A stretch of DNA of 64,000 nucleotides from Mesorhizobium sp. 1M-11. Lineage in GTDB: Bacteria; Pseudomonadota; Alphaproteobacteria; Rhizobiales; Rhizobiaceae. Shown here piece after piece: positions 17,422-26,033 of this stretch (position 1 is the first letter of the stretch; the number at the start of each line of letters is the position of its first letter). The DNA lies in the NCBI RefSeq assembly GCF_001303895.1, contig NZ_LJSD01000062.1:44467-108466 (forward strand). Reading direction: 5' to 3'. A program made the translations under genes and the position numbers. Under the pieces are notes generated by a model, which ran no database searches, had not been told where the DNA came from, and worked only from the letters and a program-made list of their open reading frames with translations.

Positions 17422-18498
17422 GTGCGCTTGAGAAGGTTCCTGATCGTTGCGATGACGCTTGTTGCCGCCGGCTGCGCCAGCCAAGGGCCGCAGGAGGTTC
17501 TGGGCAGCGCCATCGTAACGGCTTCGGTTTCCGACATCGTCGGAAACCACGCGATCTTCATCACCACAACGCGCAAGCGCTCCGACGATCCCAACCAAGG
17601 GTTCGACGGAAGCCGCTCTTCAACGCTGAACTACGCACGCGTCAACGTCACCGTGCCGAAGGTACACGAGGTTGGTCAGATCGAGCGGAAGAGCCGCGGC
17701 AGGTCTGATGATCCCTCGAAATACTTCATGGCCTCGCAGATGGTCGGCTATGACACCGAACCGAAGTTCGAGGCAGCGCTCAATGCCGATATCGCCGCTC
17801 GCGGCGGTCGCGCCATGGTGTTCGTGCACGGCTACAACACTTCTTTCGACGACGGTGTCTACAGACTGGCGCAGGTCGTCAACGATTCAGGTTATCCCGG
17901 CACGCCGGTTCTGTTTTCCTGGGCCTCCGGGGCTTCGACGACCGGCTATGTCTACGACCGCGAAAGCGCCAGCGTCGCCCGTGACCAGCTCGAAGTGACT
18001 TTGCGAACGCTGGCCCGTTCCGGCGCCCGCCGCATCGATATCGTCGCGCATTCGATGGGTACGTGGGTGACGATGGAGGCGCTGCGCCAGCTGGCCATCA
18101 CCGGTGACCGCAACCTGAACGGCAAGCTGGGCGACGTGGTGCTCGCCTCGCCAGATATCGACGTCGACGTGTTCAAGAGCCAGATGCGCCGCTACGGCAA
18201 GCCCGACAAGCCGTTCATCGTGCTTCTTTCCGATGACGACCGGGCGCTGCGTCTGTCCGGCATGCTGGCCGGCTCGCGACCCCGCCTTGGCGACTACAAG
18301 GACGCCGCCGAGCTTGCCGACTATGGCGTGACTGTCGTCGACCTGTCATCCAAGGCCGGTACGGACCGGTTCAACCACAACAAGTTCGCGGACAATCCCG
18401 AGATGGTCAAGCTGCTCGGCCAGCGGCTGCGCGAGGACGACGGCTATGCCAGTGACCGTTCGGTCACAGATCGCATGAAGCAGTTGGGCATGATGTAA
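17422..18498 (+). CDS. DUF900 alpha/beta hydrolase lipoprotein, copy 1
   Basis: A 358-residue putative lipoprotein: signal peptide with lipobox VAAGC (Cys near residue 19), then a DUF900-type alpha/beta hydrolase domain. Visible motifs are MVFVHGYNTSFDDGVYRLAQ (about residues 132-151) and the nucleophile elbow AHSMGTWVTME (Ser near 212). The start is GTG 17422. It resembles the next gene along its whole length (identical runs such as GTPVLFSWAS, EALRQLAITGDR, VVLASPDIDVDVFK), so the pair arose by tandem duplication. The substrate is unknown; the location is presumably periplasmic or outer-membrane-associated. Confidence 0.9.
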   Translation: MRLRRFLIVAMTLVAAGCASQGPQEVLGSAIVTASVSDIVGNHAIFITTTRKRSDDPNQGFDGSRSSTLNYARVNVTVPKVHEVGQIERKSRGRSDDPSKYFMASQMVGYDTEPKFEAALNADIAARGGRAMVFVHGYNTSFDDGVYRLAQVVNDSGYPGTPVLFSWASGASTTGYVYDRESASVARDQLEVTLRTLARSGARRIDIVAHSMGTWVTMEALRQLAITGDRNLNGKLGDVVLASPDIDVDVFKSQMRRYGKPDKPFIVLLSDDDRALRLSGMLAGSRPRLGDYKDAAELADYGVTVVDLSSKAGTDRFNHNKFADNPEMVKLLGQRLREDDGYASDRSVTDRMKQLGMM

Positions 18499-18592
18499 GC
18501 TGCGGCTCAATTAATCTGGACTGAGGCTGCTTCTGCCTCTATTCGAGATTGGAGGCGCCACGCTCGGGCGCCAAGGCATCGGGATCGGCTTC

Positions 18593-19756
18593 ATGCGCTG
18601 GAAGGCATTGTTCTTCGTCGCCGTCGCGCTCTCAGTCACCGGTTGCGCCGGATCCAACACGCACGACTTGCTCAACAAGACGGCGATCGAAGCGCCTGCT
18701 TCAACGATTGCCGCCACGCACGACATCTATGTCGCAACCACGCGTCAGGCTGCAAAAACCGAGCCACGCCAGGTATTTGCCAGTGAACGCTCACTGCGCA
18801 CGCAATATGCGCGCATCGATGTTTCCGTGCCGAAGATCCATCAAGTCGGCCAGATCGAGCGGGCGAAGGGGCGCGCGCAGAGCAACCCTGCCAAGCACTT
18901 CACCGCAACCCGCGCTGTTCTCTACGGCAACACAAAGGAATTCGAACAGGCGGTAAGCGCCGATATCGCCCGCGGCGACGGACGTGTGCTTGTCTTCGTG
19001 CACGGCTACAACAACGGCTTCGACGACGGCGTCTTTCGTCTGACCCAGATCGTGCAGGATACGAACTACCCCGGCACGCCGGTGCTGTTCTCCTGGGCCT
19101 CTGCCGGCAAGACCACTGGCTACATCTACGACAAGGAAAGCGCCAACGCCGCCCGCGACGACCTCGAGGCAACGTTGCGGCTCCTGGCCAAGACCAAAGC
19201 CAAAAGCATCGACATCATCGCGCATTCGATGGGCAATTGGGTGGCGATGGAGGCCCTGCGGCAGTTGGCCATCACAGGCGACCGCGACCTTTCCGGCAAG
19301 CTTGGCTATGTCGTGCTCGCTTCGCCCGACATCGATGTCGACGTGTTCAAGAAGCAGATGATCCGTTACGGCAAACCGGATCGGCCATTTACGGTCCTTC
19401 TGTCGGCGGACGATCGCGCGCTTCAGATCTCCTCCTTCATCTCCGGCGCCAAGCCGCGCGTGGGTGACTATGGCAATGCCTCCGATCTCGCCCAATATGG
19501 CGTCACGGTCGTCGACCTGACCAAGACCACCGGCGGCGACAGGCTGAACCATGCCAAATTCGCCGACAATCCGCTTCTGGTTCAGTTGCTGGGCAAGCAG
19601 TTGCAGACGCCGGCGGCGCTTTCGGAGGCCGAGCCCGCCGGCAACCAGCCGATCGAACAACTTGGGACCGGTCTGGGGCAAGCGGTCGGATCCGTGGCGG
19701 AAATCGTCATCACCACACCGTTCAAGGTTCTGACTGTGGTCACCGGCGGGCAATAG
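18593..19756 (+). CDS. DUF900 alpha/beta hydrolase lipoprotein, copy 2
   Basis: A 387-residue paralogue of the preceding gene: lipobox SVTGC (Cys near residue 18), VFVHGYNNGFDDGVFRLTQ near residue 135, and AHSMGNWVAME with the nucleophile Ser near residue 215. It is about 30 residues longer at the C-terminus, with a hydrophobic tail (LGQAVGSVAEIVITTPFKVL) that the first copy lacks. The 94-base gap may allow co-transcription. It converges with the LysR gene. Confidence 0.9.
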   Translation: MRWKALFFVAVALSVTGCAGSNTHDLLNKTAIEAPASTIAATHDIYVATTRQAAKTEPRQVFASERSLRTQYARIDVSVPKIHQVGQIERAKGRAQSNPAKHFTATRAVLYGNTKEFEQAVSADIARGDGRVLVFVHGYNNGFDDGVFRLTQIVQDTNYPGTPVLFSWASAGKTTGYIYDKESANAARDDLEATLRLLAKTKAKSIDIIAHSMGNWVAMEALRQLAITGDRDLSGKLGYVVLASPDIDVDVFKKQMIRYGKPDRPFTVLLSADDRALQISSFISGAKPRVGDYGNASDLAQYGVTVVDLTKTTGGDRLNHAKFADNPLLVQLLGKQLQTPAALSEAEPAGNQPIEQLGTGLGQAVGSVAEIVITTPFKVLTVVTGGQ

Positions 19757-19775
19757 GCGCAGGCGAAAGACAAGA

Positions 19776-20645
19776 TTACCGGACAGACAGATATTGCTGT
19801 TCTGAAACGACAGTCGTCACAAAGTCCATGACCGCCCGGACCGCCGGTGTCTTTCGCAGATCGCGGTGAACCACCAGCCAGATGTCACGCGCGAAGGACG
19901 GAGCGCTATCGTCTATCCTGACCAGATCGCGGTCGTGTTCTCCGATAAAACAAGGCAGGCCGGCAACGCCAACCCCTGCCTTGACGGCGACCAGATGTTC
20001 GCTGGAATAGGTCAATTCGCAGACCACGGGACGATCGCCGGCAATGCCGAGCAGCCATGATTGTGCAGGCATGTCGGCAAAGGTTTGCGCCCAAACGATG
20101 AACTCCCAGCGCTCCTGCGAAGCCAGATGAGCATAGGACCGATGTGCGTAGAGACCGAACGGCATCGTGCCGATCTTACGCGTCACGCTGTCGGGCTCAT
20201 CCGGCCTTACGAACCGCACCGCGACATCGGCTTCGCGGCGGGCCAGCGAAACCCGCTCCGCTTGCGCGGAAAGCGAAAGCCGGATGTCAGGGTAGTTCGC
20301 CCTGAAGCGCGGCAGATGTTCGGCCAGAAGATGCGTGACGAGAACCGGCGGGGCACTGAGTGCGATCCGTCCAACAAGCGGAGCTCGAGAGGCCTTGGCC
20401 AGGCGTGCGATACCGTCTGCCGCGCCTTCCATCTCCCGCGCCCGCTCGAACACTTGTCTGCCCAGGGTGGTAAGGCGGCTGGATCGCGGCAGCCGATCGA
20501 TGAGCCGCACGTCGAGCGCCGTCTCCAGTGCAGCCAGCCGCCGGCTGACGGTTGCATGATCCACCTTCAGGCTGCGGGCGGCACCGGAGAGCGTGCCGTT
20601 CTGCGCGACGGCGAGGAAATGCCGGACGTCTTCCCAATCGATCAT
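19776..20645 (-). CDS. LysR family transcriptional regulator
   Basis: A 289-residue LTTR: an N-terminal winged helix (WEDVRHFLAVAQNGTLSGAAR, then HATVSRRLAALE, residues 3-45) and a LysR-substrate domain (about 90-285). It belongs to the subgroup with short substrate domains common in Rhizobiales. It is divergent from the Gfo/Idh/MocA gene with a 101-base gap, the classical arrangement in which the LTTR controls its neighbour and itself. The co-inducer is unknown. Confidence 0.93.
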   Translation of the reverse strand: MIDWEDVRHFLAVAQNGTLSGAARSLKVDHATVSRRLAALETALDVRLIDRLPRSSRLTTLGRQVFERAREMEGAADGIARLAKASRAPLVGRIALSAPPVLVTHLLAEHLPRFRANYPDIRLSLSAQAERVSLARREADVAVRFVRPDEPDSVTRKIGTMPFGLYAHRSYAHLASQERWEFIVWAQTFADMPAQSWLLGIAGDRPVVCELTYSSEHLVAVKAGVGVAGLPCFIGEHDRDLVRIDDSAPSFARDIWLVVHRDLRKTPAVRAVMDFVTTVVSEQQYLSVR

Positions 20646-20676
20646 CTGTGCGAAATCTCAAGGTTGATCCGCAGAT

Positions 20677-20693
20677 ATGCCGAATTTTCGCAT
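20677..20693. promoter_or_regulatory. candidate LysR-type operator
   Basis: An interrupted palindrome ATGC-N9-GCAT with a near-symmetric CGAA/TTCG core, located in the 101-base gap between the divergent LysR and oxidoreductase genes. It contains the T...A spacing expected of LTTR boxes. It is called from symmetry and position only. Confidence 0.35.
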
Positions 20694-20746
20694 GGAATGC
20701 ACTGGGGTATTTTCGATCGCAAGCAAACCCCAGCGAGGATCACCGC

Positions 20747-21868
20747 ATGACCGAACGCCGCTTCAAGGTTGGCATCGTTGGCTTGCAGCCAGGAAGGAGT
20801 TGGGCTGCGAGAGCGCATGTGCCTGCGCTGCGAGCCCTATCCGACACCTTCGAAATCGCCGGCGTCGCCAACTCCAGCCTGGCCAGCGCGCAAGCAGCGG
20901 TGGCCGACATGGATCTGTCCTCGAACGCCTTCGCCAGCGTAGCCGAACTGGTGGCGGCACCGGAAATCGACATCATCACCGTCGCGGTGAAGGTACCGCC
21001 GCATTTCGAGATCGTGAAAGCGGCGATCGCTGCCGGCAAGCATGTCTATTGCGAATGGCCGCTGGGCAACGGCTTGGCGGAGGCCGAAGCAATGGCAAAG
21101 CTTGCACGGCAAAAGGGCATCTTGGGCGTGGTTGGAACCCAAGCGCGCCTCGCTCCGGAAATTGACTATTTGAGGCAACTGATTGCCGACGGCTTTGTCG
21201 GCAAGGTGCTGTCAACCACCCTGGTTGGCCGCGCCGGGGCCGCACTCGGTGCCGGCACCATTTCCGATACAAGAACCTACGGTTACCTTCTGGACCGCGC
21301 CAATGGTGCCACCGCGCTTACAATCCCCGTGGGGCATACGCTGGCGGCGCTGCGCGATGTGCTCGGCGAGATCGCGGAAGTCTCCGCAGTGCTGGCGACG
21401 CGGCGACCCACTGCGCTCGCGCTCGACACACAGGAGTGGTTGCCGGTATCCGCCCCCGACCAGGTGCTGGTCAACGGCGTCATGGCCAGCGGTGCGCCAA
21501 TCTCCATCCACTACCGCGGCGGCCCAGCGCGCGATGGTGACGGCCTGTTCTGGGAAATCCATGGCACCGAAGGCGACATCCGGATCACGGGTGCTTCCGG
21601 CCACACGCAGATGGTTCAGCTCTCGCTCACGGGCGCGCGCGGTGATGACAAGGTGTTTCGGCCACTGGAAGTTCCCGCCTCGCACCGTGCTGGCTGGTCG
21701 AAGGAAGTGGAGGCAGGCAATGTTGCCCGGCTCTATGCCAGAATGGCGGAGGACCTACGCAACGGCACGCACACCGCACCGAGCTTTGACGACGCCGTTG
21801 CTGTGCACCGTATCATCGCTGCCATCGAGAAAGCCGCGGAGAGCGGAAATCGTGTTTTTCTGGCCTGA
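20747..21868 (+). CDS. Gfo/Idh/MocA family protein, Gal80-like
   Basis: A 373-residue protein with an N-terminal Rossmann domain (KVGIVGLQPGRSWAARAHVP, residues 6-25) and a C-terminal alpha/beta domain. The usual EKP motif of active dehydrogenases is replaced by EWPLGNG near residue 103, as in Gal80-like members, so catalytic activity is doubtful and a sensor or different substrate role is possible. The start is ATG 20747, after GCGAGGATCACC. It is divergently transcribed from, and probably controlled by, the adjacent LysR regulator. Confidence 0.88.
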   Translation: MTERRFKVGIVGLQPGRSWAARAHVPALRALSDTFEIAGVANSSLASAQAAVADMDLSSNAFASVAELVAAPEIDIITVAVKVPPHFEIVKAAIAAGKHVYCEWPLGNGLAEAEAMAKLARQKGILGVVGTQARLAPEIDYLRQLIADGFVGKVLSTTLVGRAGAALGAGTISDTRTYGYLLDRANGATALTIPVGHTLAALRDVLGEIAEVSAVLATRRPTALALDTQEWLPVSAPDQVLVNGVMASGAPISIHYRGGPARDGDGLFWEIHGTEGDIRITGASGHTQMVQLSLTGARGDDKVFRPLEVPASHRAGWSKEVEAGNVARLYARMAEDLRNGTHTAPSFDDAVAVHRIIAAIEKAAESGNRVFLA

Positions 21869-22021
21869 TCAAAATTGCGAGAAGTCGTCCCATGGATACC
21901 ATGGGCCGCTATGTGTGCGTCACAGGCGACAGCATTATCCTGCGTAGGCAAAATAGACTTTGCCGCGCTTGGGATCGACAATCGCGATGCTTCGAGCTCC
22001 CGGAGATTTCCACTCGACTAT

Positions 22022-23023
22022 TCAGGTCGCGATATTATTGATCACCGGCGATGGAGCCGGAAGACTGGTTTCGCCAAGCGACCTGCGCAGCTCGATCTCG
22101 ATGTCCCGGCAAATCTGGGAAATCGGGACGTCGTTGGCGCCGCCCTCGAACGGATTTGCGCTGCTCTCGCCGACCAGGTCGAGCGACATGTAGACCCAAC
22201 CCAGAAGCGCGCTGAACGGGATCGTCAGCCAGATCGCGACAGGACCGAGCAAGCCGCCCAGCTTGCCCATCTCCGCAAAGACCGGAACGATGCCGAAAGG
22301 CAGCATGGTGCAGAAGATGACCATGAACATCGAGCTGATGATCGCGTATTGGCGCGGGTAAGGGTTGTTCTTTATACGATCGCAGCGTGCCTGCTGATCA
22401 TGGAAGTCGCGCATCAGCTTGGTAAGCTCGGAATAGACCTGCGTCGGAACGGCGGAGTTCTTGAGCAGGCCGTTGATCTGGACAGACTGCATCTCAAGAA
22501 GGGTTACCGCTGGCTGCGGTGTTTTCAGCACGCGCTCGGCATCTTCGGCCAGCAGCGCGCGCAATTCATCGGCGACCGCGCTTTTGTCCTCCTGGATGTG
22601 ATAGCGCCGTCGGCGGAATTCGATATTGGCGGCGCGCGCCAGCGACTCCCATGGCATCGGCCGGCGCAACGAGAACCGCAGAGCCGTCAACCAGGCCAGG
22701 TGCCGGTAGATCAACTGCTTCGCGGTCGTCGCGTCGGTGAAGTCCCTGCGGAAATTGGACCACATCCGGCTGCTTGCCGTGATCTGGGAAAAAGCCTGCA
22801 GGGCCTCATTGCTGCGGGTGAACACCTGCGAATTCTTGAAGCCGGTGACGAGTGACACGGTGGTGCCGAGCACAAGCACGACGGACCACGGCACAGAGAA
22901 ACCCGCAGTGGCGGGAAGGCGATAAAGCGCGATCGCCAGTCCGCTCACCACGACCATGTAGATGACGCTGCGCCGCGACCAGAGCGCGAAATCCAGCAAT
23001 CTGTAAGACCGGCCTACATACAT
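22022..23023 (-). CDS. bestrophin-like (UPF0187) membrane channel
   Basis: A 333-residue integral membrane protein of the bestrophin family, anion or cation channels with homologues in many bacteria. Hydrophobic segments lie at about residues 22-40, 43-62, 230-250 and 258-280. The family word DLVGESSANPFEGGANDVPI near residue 291 is a strong marker. Ion selectivity cannot be read from sequence; the bacterial homologue studied structurally is cation-selective. It follows the adenine deaminase gene by 24 bases on the same strand. Confidence 0.9.
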   Translation of the reverse strand: MYVGRSYRLLDFALWSRRSVIYMVVVSGLAIALYRLPATAGFSVPWSVVLVLGTTVSLVTGFKNSQVFTRSNEALQAFSQITASSRMWSNFRRDFTDATTAKQLIYRHLAWLTALRFSLRRPMPWESLARAANIEFRRRRYHIQEDKSAVADELRALLAEDAERVLKTPQPAVTLLEMQSVQINGLLKNSAVPTQVYSELTKLMRDFHDQQARCDRIKNNPYPRQYAIISSMFMVIFCTMLPFGIVPVFAEMGKLGGLLGPVAIWLTIPFSALLGWVYMSLDLVGESSANPFEGGANDVPISQICRDIEIELRRSLGETSLPAPSPVINNIAT

Positions 23024-23047
23024 GGGATGTCCCGAAATCCTTGACGC

Positions 23048-24856
23048 TCAGACGAACAGGTCAACCTTCTCGAAGGTCCTCACGTCGACCAGCCCGACGT
23101 CCGAGATGCGCAATTCCGGGATCACCACCAGCGCCAGAAGCGAGTGCTGCATGTAGGCGTTGTTCAGCGAGCAACCCATCTTGCCCATCGCCTCGGTCAG
23201 CTTCTCGGCCTTGGCGGCCACGATCTCGGCGCGCTCGTCGGACATCAGGCCGGCGATCGGCATTTCGACCAGTGCCAGTTCCTTGCCCTTCGAATAAAGC
23301 ACCACGCCGCCGCCGACTTCCGCCAAGCGGTTGGCGGCCAGCGCCATGTCCTGCTTGTTGGTACCAACGACGATGATGTGGTGGCTGTCATGCGCGACCG
23401 ACGAAGCCATCGCACAGTCCTCCCCGTAGCCGAAGCCAGACACAAACGCATTGGTGACGCCGCCGGTACCGCGATGGCGCTCCACCAGCGCGATCTGGCA
23501 GACATCCCCTGCCCGGTCGATGGCGACCAGACCATCCTCGACGGCCAGATCCGCCTCCAGCGCGCGGGTCGGCGCCTGGTTCTCGATGACGCCGATGACC
23601 CGGGCGCGCACCTTGTTGGCGCCTTCCGGCGCCTTGATGTCGAAATCGGTTGCTGCGAGCCGTTTGCCCAGCTTCACCGTGTTCTTGGCACTCGCGGGAT
23701 AATCGTAGGCCGGGATATCAGCCTCCAGCCGGCCGCTCGCCGCGAGGCGAACGCCGCGACCATAGACCTCGTCGATGGTCATTTCGGCAAGGTTCGACAC
23801 GATCAGGAGATCGGCCAGCCGCCCTGGCGCGATCGAGCCGATTTCGCGCTCCAGCCGGAAATGCTGGGCAGTGTTGATCGTAGCCATCTGGATCGCCGTC
23901 ACCGGCTTCAAGCCCTGCTGGATGGCGTGCCTGACGACACGGTCCATGTGGCCCTCGTTCACCAGCGTGCCGGAATGGCTGTCGTCGGTGCACAGGATGA
24001 AGTTGCGGGGGTCAATGCCTTGTTCCGTCACGGCTTTTATCTGCTCGGCAACGTCGTACCAGGCAGAGCCAAGTCGCAGCATCGCCTTCATGCCCTGGCG
24101 CACGCGCGCAATCGCGTCCTCGGCACGCGTGCCCTCGTGGTCGTCCTCCGGCCCGCCGGCGACATAACCGTGGAACGGCAAGCCGAGGTCGGGCGAAGCA
24201 TAGTGGCCGCCCACTGTCTTGCCGGCCCTGACCGTCGCGGCGATCTCGCCGGACATGACGGGGTTGTTGGCAGCGACGCCGGGGAAATTCATGACTTCGC
24301 CGAGCCCGATGATGTTCTCCCAGGTCATCGCCTCGGCGACGTCCTCGACGGTGAGCACCGCGCCAGCATTCTCCAGCCCGGGCGCGGAAGGCACGCAGGA
24401 CGGCATCTGCACGTGCACGTTGATCGGCATGGCGAGCGCCTCGTCATGCATCAGCCGGACACCGGGCAGTCCGAGCACGTTGGCGATCTCGTGCGGATCG
24501 ATGAACATCGAAGTCGTGCCATGCGGGATAACCGCACGGCTGAACTCAGTGACGGTGACCATGCCGCTTTCGACATGCATGTGCGCATCGCACAGGCCAG
24601 GCACCAGATAGCGTCCGCCGGCATCGACCACCACGGTCTGCGGGCCGATGGCATGTGAGGCGTCTGGCCCGCAATAGGCAAAACGCCCCCCGACCACGGC
24701 AATGTCGGTGCCGCCGATGATCTCGCCCGAATGAACGTTGACCCAGCGGCCGTTGCGCACCACCAGGTCGGCTGGCTTGCGCCCCGTTGCGACATCGACA
24801 AGCAACGTCGCCATCTCGGCCCAGGGTTTCGGTCGGGGGAATTTTGCTGGAATCAC
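23048..24856 (-). CDS. ade: adenine deaminase
   Basis: A 602-residue amidohydrolase that converts adenine to hypoxanthine. Metal-ligand motifs are DAHMHVESGMVTVTEF (about residues 92-107), FIDPHEIANVLG, and CTDDSHSGTLVNEGHMDR near residue 290. The C-terminal domain carries HDSHHIIVVGTNKQDM and the glycine-rich VGGGVVLY, as in Ade of other bacteria. Its product feeds purine salvage; a guanine/xanthine phosphoribosyltransferase is encoded at 51.8 kb. The next minus-strand gene is the bestrophin-like channel. Confidence 0.96.
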   Translation of the reverse strand: MIPAKFPRPKPWAEMATLLVDVATGRKPADLVVRNGRWVNVHSGEIIGGTDIAVVGGRFAYCGPDASHAIGPQTVVVDAGGRYLVPGLCDAHMHVESGMVTVTEFSRAVIPHGTTSMFIDPHEIANVLGLPGVRLMHDEALAMPINVHVQMPSCVPSAPGLENAGAVLTVEDVAEAMTWENIIGLGEVMNFPGVAANNPVMSGEIAATVRAGKTVGGHYASPDLGLPFHGYVAGGPEDDHEGTRAEDAIARVRQGMKAMLRLGSAWYDVAEQIKAVTEQGIDPRNFILCTDDSHSGTLVNEGHMDRVVRHAIQQGLKPVTAIQMATINTAQHFRLEREIGSIAPGRLADLLIVSNLAEMTIDEVYGRGVRLAASGRLEADIPAYDYPASAKNTVKLGKRLAATDFDIKAPEGANKVRARVIGVIENQAPTRALEADLAVEDGLVAIDRAGDVCQIALVERHRGTGGVTNAFVSGFGYGEDCAMASSVAHDSHHIIVVGTNKQDMALAANRLAEVGGGVVLYSKGKELALVEMPIAGLMSDERAEIVAAKAEKLTEAMGKMGCSLNNAYMQHSLLALVVIPELRISDVGLVDVRTFEKVDLFV

Positions 24857-25039
24857 GTTTCACTTCCGTCGATCGCTGAATTTCCCAGTCTGGCAAAACT
24901 GCCGGCGGGAAACCAGTTCGATGATGACAAGCTAACGGCTCATTTGCGCCTGCGACCCCGCTCCACTCCACATTGCCCCTTTCGGGGGCAACGATCGGGT
25001 GAAGCAGAGAAGCAAGAAAACCATGTCAAAGGGCGGAAT

Positions 25040-25846
25040 TTAAAACGTAAGTTCGACAGGAACGCCTTTTTCCAAGACCTTCAACCGGTGGGCGATGCCT
25101 AATGCTCCGAAGGCTTGGGCAAGCTGTTCCTGCGTTTCGGTGAAATGCTCCCAGCCCTCATTGTGGATGGCGACAATGGTGGCATTGGCAAAGGCGGCGG
25201 CCGCTTCGATCGCGTCATTGGCATCCATGGTGACATGGAAGGCGCCGCGCGGTTTGGCAGAGCCGGTGAACAGCACCGCCAGACGCACGTCGAAACGCCG
25301 CGCGACCTCGGCAACCCCCTCGAACCAGACCGTATCGCCAGAAATATAGAGGCTCGGCCCCTTTTCGTCGCCCAGCGATATGATGAAACCGATGACATCG
25401 CCGGAGATCGGCTCGAAGCCATGCGGGCCGTGACGCGCGGGCGCTGCCGTTATCACCAGACGCTGACCTTGCGGCGTCACAACGTCCACGCTCTGCCAGG
25501 GCGCAAGACCTTCAGTAAGACCTCCCAGGCGTTCGGCCCCCACTTTAGTGGTCAGAACGCGGCCTGCTTTAGGTAGGAAGGCGCGGCCGGCATGATCGAG
25601 ATTGTCAAAATGCTGGTCATGGCTGAGGAGGACCGCATCGATGGGCGGCAGTTCGTCAGGGCCGAAAGCCGGACCGGTCAGCTTCACCAGGCGCACGCCG
25701 CCATCATAGGCCTGCGGCGTATCGAATGCCGGATCGGTGAGAAGATTGAGACCACCGATATTGATCAGTGCGGTCGGACCGCCGATCAGCGTTGCGGTGA
25801 TGTCTGCAGGCAATCGATCAGGTCGGTTCGTCATGTCGCTCTCCAT
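25040..25846 (-). CDS. MBL-fold metal-dependent hydrolase
   Basis: About 268 residues with the metallo-beta-lactamase-like fold of the UlaG/YtnP-like group. The metal site words are LLSHDQHFDNLDHAG (HxxxxDxxDH type), TAAPARHGPHG, LYISGDTVWF and the C-terminal IVAIHNEGWEHF. The substrate is unknown; members of this group include lactonases and N-acylphosphatidylethanolamine hydrolase-like enzymes. Start choice is open: ATG 25846, ATG 25834 or a longer 25894 form. It is divergent from the dctB-like gene. Confidence 0.9.
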   Translation of the reverse strand: MESDMTNRPDRLPADITATLIGGPTALINIGGLNLLTDPAFDTPQAYDGGVRLVKLTGPAFGPDELPPIDAVLLSHDQHFDNLDHAGRAFLPKAGRVLTTKVGAERLGGLTEGLAPWQSVDVVTPQGQRLVITAAPARHGPHGFEPISGDVIGFIISLGDEKGPSLYISGDTVWFEGVAEVARRFDVRLAVLFTGSAKPRGAFHVTMDANDAIEAAAAFANATIVAIHNEGWEHFTETQEQLAQAFGALGIAHRLKVLEKGVPVELTF

Positions 25847-26033
25847 ATCCTGGTACCCCCGGGAGAGCGGATATCGGGATCGCCGATCGATCATCCAACG
25901 CGTTTGCGGGAACAGCGGATGTGTCGAAATACGCCCGCGGCGGTTTCCCGTCAGGACGGATAGCGTGTCATGCGATTGCCGATCCGTTGAACAAGATGGC
26001 GCGCTGGCTATACTGCAGGCGGGTCAACCGGCG

